Shown here one piece after another: positions 16,195 through 24,106 of a DNA stretch of 64,000 bases. The stretch spans positions 62,001-126,000 of the forward strand of contig JBMNVR010000001.1 of assembly GCA_050946935.1 (NCBI GenBank), given 5' to 3'. Within the stretch, counting starts at the first letter, position 1. Each line of letters starts with the position of its first letter. The notes below the pieces were generated by a model. That model saw nothing but the letters and a program-made list of their open reading frames with translations, did no database searches and was not told the origin of the DNA. The position numbers and the translations under genes are program-made. Source of the DNA: UQRS01 sp050946935 (GTDB lineage: Bacteria; Bacillota; Clostridia; Oscillospirales; Acutalibacteraceae).

Positions 16195-16920
16195 GTGTTG
16201 AAAAAGAATAGTATTGTTTTAATTATTTATTCAATAGTAGTCGCCGTGTATGCTGCCCTTTCCTTAATTCTTACCGTCGAAAAAAACTCTGTGTTTTGGA
16301 CAGGATTCGGTTTTGTTATTTTTTCTATTGCAATTATGGGACTAATTACTGCTATAGCAACAAGCAAGAAAAGCTCGGCATTTCCGATTGAAATATCTAT
16401 TGTGACTTTTTCCGGAATATATGTTGTTGCAGTTCTTTGTATTAATATCCTCTGCGGTTATTTATTAAAAGCCGGTATAAATTTATTTGTCAGTATTCAC
16501 ATTATCTGCCTTGCGCTGTTTGCTGTTACGACACTGCTGATGTTCATTACAAAATCCGGAATTATTAAACAAAACAACGCTGTCAACGGTAAGATATGCG
16601 AGATGCAGGTTTTGATATATGACTTTGAGAAAATCAAGACGAAACTGATCGATATGCAGGACAGCACCCGTAAAGAAGCAATGTCACTTATCGACAGTTT
16701 GCTTGATGAACTGCGGTTTTCCGATTTTGGTGTTTCGGTAGATGTTTCGGATATTGACGGCAAGTTAAGAAACAAGGCTGAAAATTTATCATCAGAAGTT
16801 GATAACCTGATTTCAATAAAATCTGAAGATCTTTCAAGCATGGAACTGATGGTAAATGATATTAAAAAAACAATTAAGGACAGAAATATGCAAATTCGCC
16901 TTATGAGCAGCAATATTTGA
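16195..16920 (+). CDS. Four-helix membrane protein with cytoplasmic coiled tail
   Basis: 241 residues from GTG 16195 (TTG 16198 is an alternative), following the previous stop directly with AGAGGA upstream. About four membrane helices in residues 8-125 are followed by a ~110-residue hydrophilic helical tail (from KICEMQVLIYDF) likely to form a coiled coil. The same layout recurs in the protein at 18254, suggesting two related subunits flanking the SPFH gene. No known family is recognised. Confidence 0.7.
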   Translation: MLKKNSIVLIIYSIVVAVYAALSLILTVEKNSVFWTGFGFVIFSIAIMGLITAIATSKKSSAFPIEISIVTFSGIYVVAVLCINILCGYLLKAGINLFVSIHIICLALFAVTTLLMFITKSGIIKQNNAVNGKICEMQVLIYDFEKIKTKLIDMQDSTRKEAMSLIDSLLDELRFSDFGVSVDVSDIDGKLRNKAENLSSEVDNLISIKSEDLSSMELMVNDIKKTIKDRNMQIRLMSSNI

Positions 16921-16934
16921 GGAGGATATGAGCA

Positions 16935-18242
16935 ATGGCAATTGTAGAGGTAGTAAAGTATAACGGCAATCCGGATGTATTTGCTTGGAAGTATCCGAGC
17001 GAGGAACTCGGAACATGGACACAGCTTATCGTCAATGAATCTCAGGAAGCAATTCTTTTCAAGGGCGGAAAGGCTCTGGATGTGTTTGGCAGCGGCAGGC
17101 ACACTCTTGAAACAGCAAACATTCCGATTCTGAATAAAATAATCAATTTACCCTTCGGCGGACGCTCTCCGTTTACTGCGGAAGTATGGTATATCAACAA
17201 GGTTAACTCTCTTGATATTAAATGGGGCACGGCTTCACCGATACAGTTGCAAGATCCGAAGTATTCCGTTTTTATACCCGTAAGGGCATTCGGTCAGTTC
17301 GGTATTCGTATTGAAAATTCAAAACAGTTTTTAGTGAAGCTTGTCGGTACCTTGCCAATCTTTGATAAAACAAGCGTGGTTAAATATTTCCGTGGCCTTT
17401 ATCTCACAAAGGTTAAAGATGCTATTTCATCCTATCTTGTACATAAGCAAATCAGCATTATGGAGATAAACGCCTACATTGAGGAGTTATCTTCTTATCT
17501 TCAGGAAAAAATGCAGCCGGTATTAGAGGAATACGGTATAAAACTGATAAACTTCTATGTAAACGATATCAGTGTGCCGGAAGATGACAGTGCCGTTAAA
17601 AAGTTAAAGGATGCCCTTGCCAAGAAGGCCGAAATGAATATTATCGGCTACAATTATCAGCAAGAGCGTTCTTTCGATACCTTGGAAGGTGCTGCAAAAA
17701 ACAACGGCTCGTCAGCTAACCTGATGGGCGCCGGGATGGGGCTTGGAATGGGCGTTACTATGGGCGGTGCTGTAGGTAATCAATTTGGCGGAATATCAAA
17801 AAACATTAATACATCGGCTGAGGATACAAAGTCCTGTCCGTCATGTGGTGCGATAATGGCCAAAAGCAAACGCTTTTGTTTTGAATGTGGATGCGACACA
17901 AACAAGGCTATGGAAAAAGAAAAGAACGATAATGGAATTGTTACTTGCAATAAGTGCGGTGCAAAATACAAAAACACAATGAAATTCTGTCCTGAATGCG
18001 GTGATAAATATAATCCTTGTCCGAAATGCGGTGCAGATCTGCCGGAAGGCGCAACCAGTTGTACAGCTTGCGGTTACGAATTCCCGACACCTTGTCCTCA
18101 TTGTGGAGCAACACTTCCCGGAAAAAATGTTAAATTCTGTCCGGAATGTGGAAAGTCATTGATTAGAACATGCCCTACCTGTAACAATCCGATTACGGGT
18201 AATCCAAAGTTCTGCCCGGAATGCGGAACTAAATTGGAATAA
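16935..18242 (+). CDS. SPFH-domain protein with five C-terminal zinc ribbons (YdjI-like)
   Basis: 435 residues from ATG 16935 behind GGAGGA. Residues about 30-245 resemble the SPFH/Band-7 domain of the B. subtilis YdjI 'virion core protein-like' family. A Gly/Met-rich linker (around 255-290) leads to ten CxxC motifs forming five tandem zinc ribbons (for example CPSCG...CFECG, CNKCG...CPECG). SPFH proteins form large oligomeric membrane-bound rings or cages. In B. subtilis the relative sits in a phage-shock-like membrane stress operon, so a role as a membrane-stress scaffold is plausible. It is the largest protein of the operon. Confidence 0.8.
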   Translation: MAIVEVVKYNGNPDVFAWKYPSEELGTWTQLIVNESQEAILFKGGKALDVFGSGRHTLETANIPILNKIINLPFGGRSPFTAEVWYINKVNSLDIKWGTASPIQLQDPKYSVFIPVRAFGQFGIRIENSKQFLVKLVGTLPIFDKTSVVKYFRGLYLTKVKDAISSYLVHKQISIMEINAYIEELSSYLQEKMQPVLEEYGIKLINFYVNDISVPEDDSAVKKLKDALAKKAEMNIIGYNYQQERSFDTLEGAAKNNGSSANLMGAGMGLGMGVTMGGAVGNQFGGISKNINTSAEDTKSCPSCGAIMAKSKRFCFECGCDTNKAMEKEKNDNGIVTCNKCGAKYKNTMKFCPECGDKYNPCPKCGADLPEGATSCTACGYEFPTPCPHCGATLPGKNVKFCPECGKSLIRTCPTCNNPITGNPKFCPECGTKLE

Positions 18243-18253
18243 GGTGAAACCGA

Positions 18254-18952
18254 ATGAAACTGATTAAAAAGAATTTGCTCAGTGCTTTAATATTTGCTTT
18301 AATCATTGCTGTTTCTATGGTGATTTACGTATTGCTTCCCTACGATAAAACTGATTTTGATAATCTGATAATACAGTGCATAGTATCGTCTCAGTTGCTT
18401 AGTTTTATCAACGTACTTGTGTATAATGCGGTTTCAAGCAAAGAGAAGCTATCATTGGCTGCCGGTGGATATACTTCTTCGGTAGTATATGTTGTACTTT
18501 CGGCGGCTATATCAGTCCTGTTTTCTATATATTACAGGCACGCCGAAAAAACCTATCTTATAATCTTGACTGTCATGACAGCTGTATTCGTCATTGCATC
18601 TATCCTGATATATATAATAGGCAAATCTACCGCTTCAAATGCAGCAAGGGTTGAAGAATCAAGCGCAGCTTTTAAGGCACTTGAATACTTAACGGAATCT
18701 ATTTGCAGAGATAATGATAATCCTGCTTACGATACAATACTTAGAAAAATATCGGAAGCAATAAAATCCTGCGATCAAAGCAGTTATGTGGAAACAGACA
18801 ACGAAATCGATCAGTGCCTTCATCAGCTGAGAGCTCAAATGGATAGCAATAACACAGATAAAAAGAAAATTGAAGCAATCTGCGAAAAAATAACAGCACT
18901 CATAAAACAACGCACTTCTGAAGTCAGCGGGTTAAAACTTGGAGGAATTTAA
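18254..18952 (+). CDS. Four-helix membrane protein with coiled tail
   Basis: 232 residues from ATG 18254 (GGTGAAA upstream). Four membrane helices within residues 8-125 are followed by a hydrophilic helical tail (from EESSAAFKALEYLTESI to the end). The architecture mirrors the gene at 16195. There is no zinc ribbon and no recognised domain. It is placed directly after the SPFH gene in the same operon. Confidence 0.7.
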   Translation: MKLIKKNLLSALIFALIIAVSMVIYVLLPYDKTDFDNLIIQCIVSSQLLSFINVLVYNAVSSKEKLSLAAGGYTSSVVYVVLSAAISVLFSIYYRHAEKTYLIILTVMTAVFVIASILIYIIGKSTASNAARVEESSAAFKALEYLTESICRDNDNPAYDTILRKISEAIKSCDQSSYVETDNEIDQCLHQLRAQMDSNNTDKKKIEAICEKITALIKQRTSEVSGLKLGGI

Positions 18953-18954
18953 GT

Positions 18955-19536
18955 ATGGCATCGAACAATGTTGAAACAGCTCTAAAGAAAGCAAAAGCTA
19001 AAGGCGTGACACAACAGGTGTTTGGGTGGATTATAACAATATTTTGCGGTCTAATTGCATCAGTGGGTGCAGGGACCTCTGGCTTTAAGGAAACCGTCGA
19101 TGTTGTTATGGTTACTATGTTTGCTGTGTTTACTGTTTTAGGCGTTAGGCTAATCACAAAAGGCTATAAGCGTAAAAAATTGATAAAAAACTATTATGAT
19201 TATTCCGCTCGGCTTTCCGCTGACCCCGATAAATCTATTGATTTATTATCCTCCTCTATTGGAACAACAGTTGCTGTTGTCACAAAAAACATTTCTGATA
19301 TGATTGCTTTAGGCTTTTTTCCCGGAGTTTTCCTCGATACAACTCACAACCGTATTGTAATGAAAGCCGAAAAGCCAATTGTGACACAGACAGTTCCTGC
19401 TGCGGCTACTACTGACGCAACACAACCTATAAAATACATTACGGTTCAGTGCAAGGGATGCGGTGCTACAAATAAAATCATTGCAGGAACTGTTGGGGAA
19501 TGTGAATTCTGCGGATCGCAGATATCAGATAATTGA
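18955..19536 (+). CDS. Membrane protein with winged-helix-like segment and zinc ribbon
   Basis: 193 residues from ATG 18955, two bases after the previous stop. Two membrane helices (residues about 20-70) are followed by a ~60-residue segment ending ALGFFPGVFLDTTHNRIVM and a terminal zinc ribbon, CKGCGATNKIIAG...CEFCGSQI. The middle segment resembles small winged-helix (PCI-like) units often joined to such ribbons, an inference. Closely related modules occur in the next gene and in the gene at 20728, indicating duplication within the operon. Confidence 0.72.
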   Translation: MASNNVETALKKAKAKGVTQQVFGWIITIFCGLIASVGAGTSGFKETVDVVMVTMFAVFTVLGVRLITKGYKRKKLIKNYYDYSARLSADPDKSIDLLSSSIGTTVAVVTKNISDMIALGFFPGVFLDTTHNRIVMKAEKPIVTQTVPAAATTDATQPIKYITVQCKGCGATNKIIAGTVGECEFCGSQISDN

Positions 19537-19549
19537 GGAGGAGTCAGCT

Positions 19550-20209
19550 GTGCAGAAAAAGTCTTTTTCATGGGGAATTATTATTGTAATGCTTATTGTG
19601 TTTTTTCCTGTGGCAATATACATGATAATTAAGAAAATGACAGATGAGAAATTTAACTACATAAAAAATGGAAAATCCCTTAAAATTTTAGGAATCGTTT
19701 TGTTGTGCTTTGCAGGACTTTATCTGATTATGGGTTTAACTGACGGTTTTCAACCAAATGAAGATGGTTCCAGTGTTGTCGGCGGTGTTATTGTTTGTGA
19801 ACTCATTTTCGGCGGTTGTGGTGCGCTTTGTCTGATAAAGGGAATGAAATACATCAAACGTGGTGAAAAATTCAACCGCTATGTTTCTATTATCAACGCA
19901 AGCAATGATTTGCTTATTGATAATATTGCAGCAGCTGTGCCTACTACATATGACAAAGCAATTACAGATATCCAATCAATGCTGGATGCCGGATTCTTCA
20001 TGAATTCTTATTTGGATTTAAATAAGCGAGAGCTGATTATGAAAAAAACAGTTTCTCAAGCAAGTGTTACCGTGAATGCGGTATATGCCGGTTCACAGGG
20101 TGGCGAAAATAGCCAGCCTCATTCAGTTACCTGTCCAAATTGCGGTGCAACAAATACAGTTGTTCCGGGAGCCAAGAATGAATGTGAATACTGCGGATCG
20201 CCGCTATAA
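19550..20209 (+). CDS. Membrane protein with winged-helix-like segment and zinc ribbon
   Basis: 219 residues from GTG 19550, with GGAGGAG 6 nt upstream; the open frame extends back to 19463 inside the previous gene and is not used. Membrane segments near residues 7-26, 45-63 and 78-98 are followed by the shared segment (DIQSMLDAGFFMNSYLDLNKRELIM) and the ribbon CPNCGATNTVV...CEYCGSPL. It is a paralogue of the preceding gene. Confidence 0.72.
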   Translation: MQKKSFSWGIIIVMLIVFFPVAIYMIIKKMTDEKFNYIKNGKSLKILGIVLLCFAGLYLIMGLTDGFQPNEDGSSVVGGVIVCELIFGGCGALCLIKGMKYIKRGEKFNRYVSIINASNDLLIDNIAAAVPTTYDKAITDIQSMLDAGFFMNSYLDLNKRELIMKKTVSQASVTVNAVYAGSQGGENSQPHSVTCPNCGATNTVVPGAKNECEYCGSPL

Positions 20210-20235
20210 GTGCTGGAAAATAAATCGAGGGGTGA

Positions 20236-20721
20236 ATGGAATTGAAACATATTCGAGTTATACAAAAGATAACTGTCTTTATATTTTCTGCATTCATTAG
20301 CTATTTCCCGGCATACATCATTGTTTATATGATAACATGGATTCTCAACATATTTAAGCCGATTCCAGAAGGTGTTGATATGTATAGAGAAGCAAATAGA
20401 CTGGCGCTTGAAGCGTTCCCGGACAAACATATGGTATCTGTTATCGCAATTGTTGTTGGAATATGCATTGGAACAATATTTGCATTTTGGTGGAAACCTG
20501 AGAGGTTTAGTGAATCTGCCAAAATCAATCATTATGTTCGAAAGGACGCAGCATTTCACTCTAATGAAGAAGATGAGTATGAACAAGAGCCAAAGCATAG
20601 AGATGAACTTAAAAAGGCCAACAATTCAGATGATTGGTTTGATCATTCGTTAGAAGATCATGACAACGAAGACGGCTGGTGTACCGAGTGCGAGGAATTT
20701 GAAGAAGATTTAGACGATTAG
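20236..20721 (+). CDS. Two-helix membrane protein with acidic tail
   Basis: 161 residues from ATG 20236 (GAGGGGTGA upstream). Two membrane helices (about 12-40 and 66-86) enclose a short outside loop; the C-terminal ~70 residues are very rich in Asp/Glu with a single CTEC motif. No known family. Its position between two ribbon-bearing paralogues suggests a component of the same complex. Confidence 0.65.
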   Translation: MELKHIRVIQKITVFIFSAFISYFPAYIIVYMITWILNIFKPIPEGVDMYREANRLALEAFPDKHMVSVIAIVVGICIGTIFAFWWKPERFSESAKINHYVRKDAAFHSNEEDEYEQEPKHRDELKKANNSDDWFDHSLEDHDNEDGWCTECEEFEEDLDD

Positions 20722-20727
20722 GGGTGA

Positions 20728-21180
20728 ATGATGGTGCTCTGGTTTTGGCTTGCTTTGGAATTTACAGTGATAATAGGTGGATTGGCTTTATGGAGCTATT
20801 TTTTAACAAAGAAAAAGAAACGCCAAACTCAAATATACGCAATTATCAAAGCGGCAAATGAAAAGCAAATATCAATGCAAAAATTGATAAGTACCCTTCA
20901 ATTAGATTTTACTGCTATTTCAAAGGATATTGAGTCAATGTCACTAAATCATTATGATTATCCACTACTAAAAGGGGCTTATATCGATATAGGAAATCAA
21001 TATATTGTTTTAGATCCAAAGTCACTCGAACGATTAGAAAAAAAGCAGAAAAAGCACTCACGATTCAGTAACGAATGTAAAGAAATAATTACGGTTAACT
21101 GTAAAAACTGCGGTGCTGAAAACACAATAGTAAAAGGCATTGCTAAAAATTGTGAATATTGCGGTTCGCCGCTAAAATAG
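20728..21180 (+). CDS. Membrane-anchored zinc-ribbon protein
   Basis: 150 residues from ATG 20728 (an ATG one codon later is also possible). One N-terminal membrane helix (residues 3-26) is followed by the same kind of small helical segment as in the paralogues at 18955 and 19550 (IYAIIKAANEKQISMQKLIS...GAYIDIGNQYIVL) and the ribbon CKNCGAENTIVKG...CEYCGSPLK. It is six bases downstream of the preceding gene. Confidence 0.7.
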   Translation: MMVLWFWLALEFTVIIGGLALWSYFLTKKKKRQTQIYAIIKAANEKQISMQKLISTLQLDFTAISKDIESMSLNHYDYPLLKGAYIDIGNQYIVLDPKSLERLEKKQKKHSRFSNECKEIITVNCKNCGAENTIVKGIAKNCEYCGSPLK

Positions 21181-21191
21181 GAGGAAAAAAT

Positions 21192-21749
21192 ATGATATGT
21201 CCAAAATGTGGTTCGGAAAGTTCCGGAAAATTCTGTGAGAATTGCGGTTCACCCCTGAATGCGAAGAAATTTTGCTCAAACTGCGGTGCGGAATTATCTG
21301 GAAAGTTTTGTCCGGAGTGTGGCACACCGGCAGATAACACCTCTAACAATACACCAAATAATGTGCCACAACAGCTAACCTCAACTAATGAGGAAGTGGT
21401 TTTGTGGGAAGGAAAGCCTTCCGGTATAATGGATAAAGCCAAAACAGCAATGAATGTAAATTCGGTTACATATACAGTAACAAACCAAAGAATCACCATG
21501 ATCAAAGGTTTGCTTTCTACGCAGGTTGAAGAAATAGAGCTGTATAAAGTAAAGGACCAAAAAATTGAGCAGTCGCTTATTGAAAAGGCTACAAATGTCG
21601 GAAATATCGTTATTTATTCTGTAGATCAATCAACGCCTGTAATTAAAATTGAACATATTGAAAATCCGATGCAAGTGAAGGATATTATCAGAAAAGCAGT
21701 ACTTGAAGCCAAAGGTTCTAAAAATATTATCTATAAGGAAGGCCTATAA
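21192..21749 (+). CDS. Double zinc-ribbon protein with bacterial PH-like domain
   Basis: 185 residues from ATG 21192 (AGGAGGA at 7-8 nt). Residues 1-47 carry six CxxC motifs (CPKC, CENC, CSNC, CPEC and partners), then a low-complexity linker and a domain (LWEGKPSG...YTVTNQRITMIKGLLSTQVEEIELYKVKD) that matches the bacterial PH-domain pattern. Bacterial PH domains often bind membranes or partner peptides. There is no membrane helix. Part of the same operon. Confidence 0.75.
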   Translation: MICPKCGSESSGKFCENCGSPLNAKKFCSNCGAELSGKFCPECGTPADNTSNNTPNNVPQQLTSTNEEVVLWEGKPSGIMDKAKTAMNVNSVTYTVTNQRITMIKGLLSTQVEEIELYKVKDQKIEQSLIEKATNVGNIVIYSVDQSTPVIKIEHIENPMQVKDIIRKAVLEAKGSKNIIYKEGL

Positions 21750-21781
21750 AACATTAAACCAAGATCTTTATTTGTCAGGGG

Positions 21782-22234
21782 ATGAAAGCTTTGCCATTAT
21801 TAAAATGTGAATCATGTGGAGCTCCTTTAAAGACTGAATACGGACAAAATTATGTGATTTGCGAATATTGCGGAACCCAAACGGTTTTAAATGAGCCCGT
21901 AGTTCAGTCTACTACTATTAATGGTTTCCCTGATGAAAAAGATCAAAATACCAACAAGCTTTTTCTTAGTATTCCTTCTTGCGGATCATCAATTTTTCAA
22001 AAAAAGATCTTCAACATTTATGGGGATCATGCAGAATTGATTGATAAGGAGACATTGGCTGTTGAACAAAATATTTTATTCAGTAATGTTGTGAAATTTC
22101 AGCAGATGCTTGGAATGGCTATGATCATTTTCAAAATGTCGGATGGTAGCCGAATCTTTATAAAACTTATGTATGAAGGAAAAACAAAAGAAGCACTAAA
22201 TGTTCTCAATGGCTTGGTTAAGCCAATTAAATAA
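21782..22234 (+). CDS. N-terminal zinc-ribbon protein with PH-like C-terminal part
   Basis: 150 residues from ATG 21782. The ribbon CESCGAPLKTEYGQNYVICEYCGTQ occupies residues 9-33; the rest (FLSIPSCG...IYGDHAELIDKETLAVEQNILFSNVVKFQQ...) looks like a small beta-rich PH-like or YokE-like domain. The ribbon is placed at the N-terminus, unlike in the upstream paralogues. Function unknown. Confidence 0.65.
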   Translation: MKALPLLKCESCGAPLKTEYGQNYVICEYCGTQTVLNEPVVQSTTINGFPDEKDQNTNKLFLSIPSCGSSIFQKKIFNIYGDHAELIDKETLAVEQNILFSNVVKFQQMLGMAMIIFKMSDGSRIFIKLMYEGKTKEALNVLNGLVKPIK

Positions 22235-22253
22235 AACTTTGGAGGAAAAAAAC

Positions 22254-22952
22254 ATGAAATGCAATCAATGCGGCACAGATTTTGAGGGCAAATTTTGTCC
22301 TAATTGTGGAGCACCTAATCCGTCAGAGGCGAACGGAGCACAGACACAGCAAGCCACACCGGTTTACACACAACCCGTCATGCAGCAACCGGTGCAAAAG
22401 CCCAAAAAGCCTATATTCAAAAAATGGTGGTTCTGGGTTATCATTGTTGTGGTAGTTATAGCTATTGCAGCAAACCTTGGTGGTAACGGTGATAAGTCAC
22501 CTACAAAGGACACCGGTTCAGGTACATCAAGTACAAGCAGCACTTCATCTGCGAAAGATGAAACATTCGGAGTAAATGATACAGCTGTTTTCAAAACAAT
22601 AAAAGTAACAGCGAATGAATTAAAAGAATCAGCGGGTACCGATTTCTTTAAACCTGCCGAGGGGAAAACATTTGTCGGTGTTCAGTTTACCATTGAAAAT
22701 ACATCTGATCAAGATCAAGCAATTAGCTCAATTCTTTTGTTTGACGCCTATGTTGACGGCGTTAAATGTGACTATTCTGTCAATGCTAACTGCGTATTTA
22801 CCGACGGTACACTCGATGGAACTATTTCTGCCGGAAAGAAAATGGTAGGTTATTATTCAGTTGAAGTTCCTGCAAATTGGTCTGAGCTTGAACTTCAGGT
22901 AAAATCAAATTGGCTTTCAAACTCAAAAGCAGCATTCGTTTTTAACAAATAA
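22254..22952 (+). CDS. Zinc-ribbon, single-helix membrane protein with extracellular DUF4352-like domain
   Basis: 232 residues from ATG 22254 (GGAGGAAA upstream). Ribbon CNQCG...CPNCG (residues 3-21), Gln/Pro-rich linker, one membrane helix (about 62-80), Ser/Thr-rich stalk, then an immunoglobulin-like domain (GKTFVGVQFTIENTSDQDQAISS...) of the DUF4352/telokin-like type. The ribbon is cytoplasmic and the last domain outside. It is the last gene before a terminator and links the intracellular ribbon proteins to the cell surface. Confidence 0.75.
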   Translation: MKCNQCGTDFEGKFCPNCGAPNPSEANGAQTQQATPVYTQPVMQQPVQKPKKPIFKKWWFWVIIVVVVIAIAANLGGNGDKSPTKDTGSGTSSTSSTSSAKDETFGVNDTAVFKTIKVTANELKESAGTDFFKPAEGKTFVGVQFTIENTSDQDQAISSILLFDAYVDGVKCDYSVNANCVFTDGTLDGTISAGKKMVGYYSVEVPANWSELELQVKSNWLSNSKAAFVFNK

Positions 22953-22972
22953 TCGGTCTAAATAGCAAGAAA

Positions 22973-23022
22973 AGTCCTGCTGTTACTAAAGCGTGATGCT
23001 TTTGGTATTAGCAGGATTTTCT
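22973..23022 (+). terminator. Terminator of the channel/zinc-ribbon operon
   Basis: TCCTGCTGTTACTAAAGC pairs with a near-complementary arm ending AGCAGGA, loop GTGAT, followed by TTTTC. It lies 20 nt past the last stop codon. Confidence 0.8.
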
Positions 23023-23193
23023 ATTCTTCAAACAATTATTACTTGAGTTCGAAATTATATTAATATGTGAGCTATATTTCTTTAAGTTTAAAAATGTAGA
23101 AATAAATTAGCAAGTGCTATTTTACGAAAAGTGCGCAAGAATGAATAACGTTTCAGGCAACAGAGCAGATGCTAAATAAGTTCATATGCAAGT

Positions 23194-23239
23194 AAAGGGC
23201 ACAGCCACTACTGTTTATTCAGCAGTGTTTGCGCCCTTT
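23194..23239 (-). terminator. Terminator of the RNA-polymerase-like gene pair
   Basis: AAAGGGC and GCCCTTT arms with additional pairing (CAGCAGT/ACTACTG type) form a hairpin just beyond the stop of the minus-strand gene at 23246. Confidence 0.65.
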
Positions 23240-23245
23240 ATCTGT

Positions 23246-24106
23246 TTATAGAAATTTTATTTTGTACCTGCTCACACCACAAAACTGTTGCCGCTCCATC
23301 AAATCCTTCGACAGCAAAGACAGCCATTTCTTGCCGAAGGCGGTTGAGCCGAAATAGGCATCAAAACTACTGACGGGAAGAAGAACCCAATCACTGTCGT
23401 CACGCTTGTTTGCTCGGTAATAGGCTACCAAAGTGGGAATTACGGTATCGGGTACACCTCTCGGAGTGCTTTTATTGAAGTATTGCAATTCTTCCGGCGT
23501 AAAATCAATATTTGTATTTCGCAAAGCGCCTTGTTCCAACGCTTCGGCGAGAATATCATCAAATCGCAATACCCATGCACCCTTTGTATTTAGGGCAAAC
23601 AGCGGCACTTGAAACTGCTTTACTTTCTTCTTCCATTCCAGATTGAATCCGTTTGCAAGAATATCGCAGTTTTTCACGGCACTTGCACTGACAATGTCGG
23701 GATTCTTGCGCACAAAGCGAATGATTCCGTGCACATGGCGATACAGCCATCCTTCACCTTTCTCGTTTACCAATTCGGGAAAAGCAACTGAAAGTTCTCT
23801 GAAATCCACCGCTGGCTCCGGACGTTTGCCCGGGGCCTTTTTTGCGTTATCGGGAATACTGCACCACGCACAAAGTGCATTCCGCGCATAAGCTATGCGG
23901 TCATAAGGATTCTCGACGGCAATACTGCCGTCCGGATTGTGAAAAAGGTATCCCCGTGCAAGAACAGTCAGAATGCGACCAAGCCCGTCAAAGGAAGTCA
24001 GCGTTGTAAAGGTGAATCTGCCCATATAGGTGGTATCACGCTTTCCACTTGCGATGTAAGCAGTCTTTTTGGTATAAGCCAAAAACTCATTCCATTCGTT
24101 TGTCAT
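23246..24106 (-). CDS. Unknown protein coupled to the RNA-polymerase-like gene
   Basis: 286 residues from ATG 24106, whose ATGA overlaps the stop of the upstream polymerase-like gene; GAGGTGG lies 8 nt before it. It is a soluble protein with CxxC near residue 80 (CAWC) and no recognisable domain. Strict coupling suggests it works with the polymerase-like protein, perhaps as a partner or substrate-recognition subunit; this is inferred from gene order only. Confidence 0.7.
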   Translation of the reverse strand: MTNEWNEFLAYTKKTAYIASGKRDTTYMGRFTFTTLTSFDGLGRILTVLARGYLFHNPDGSIAVENPYDRIAYARNALCAWCSIPDNAKKAPGKRPEPAVDFRELSVAFPELVNEKGEGWLYRHVHGIIRFVRKNPDIVSASAVKNCDILANGFNLEWKKKVKQFQVPLFALNTKGAWVLRFDDILAEALEQGALRNTNIDFTPEELQYFNKSTPRGVPDTVIPTLVAYYRANKRDDSDWVLLPVSSFDAYFGSTAFGKKWLSLLSKDLMERQQFCGVSRYKIKFL

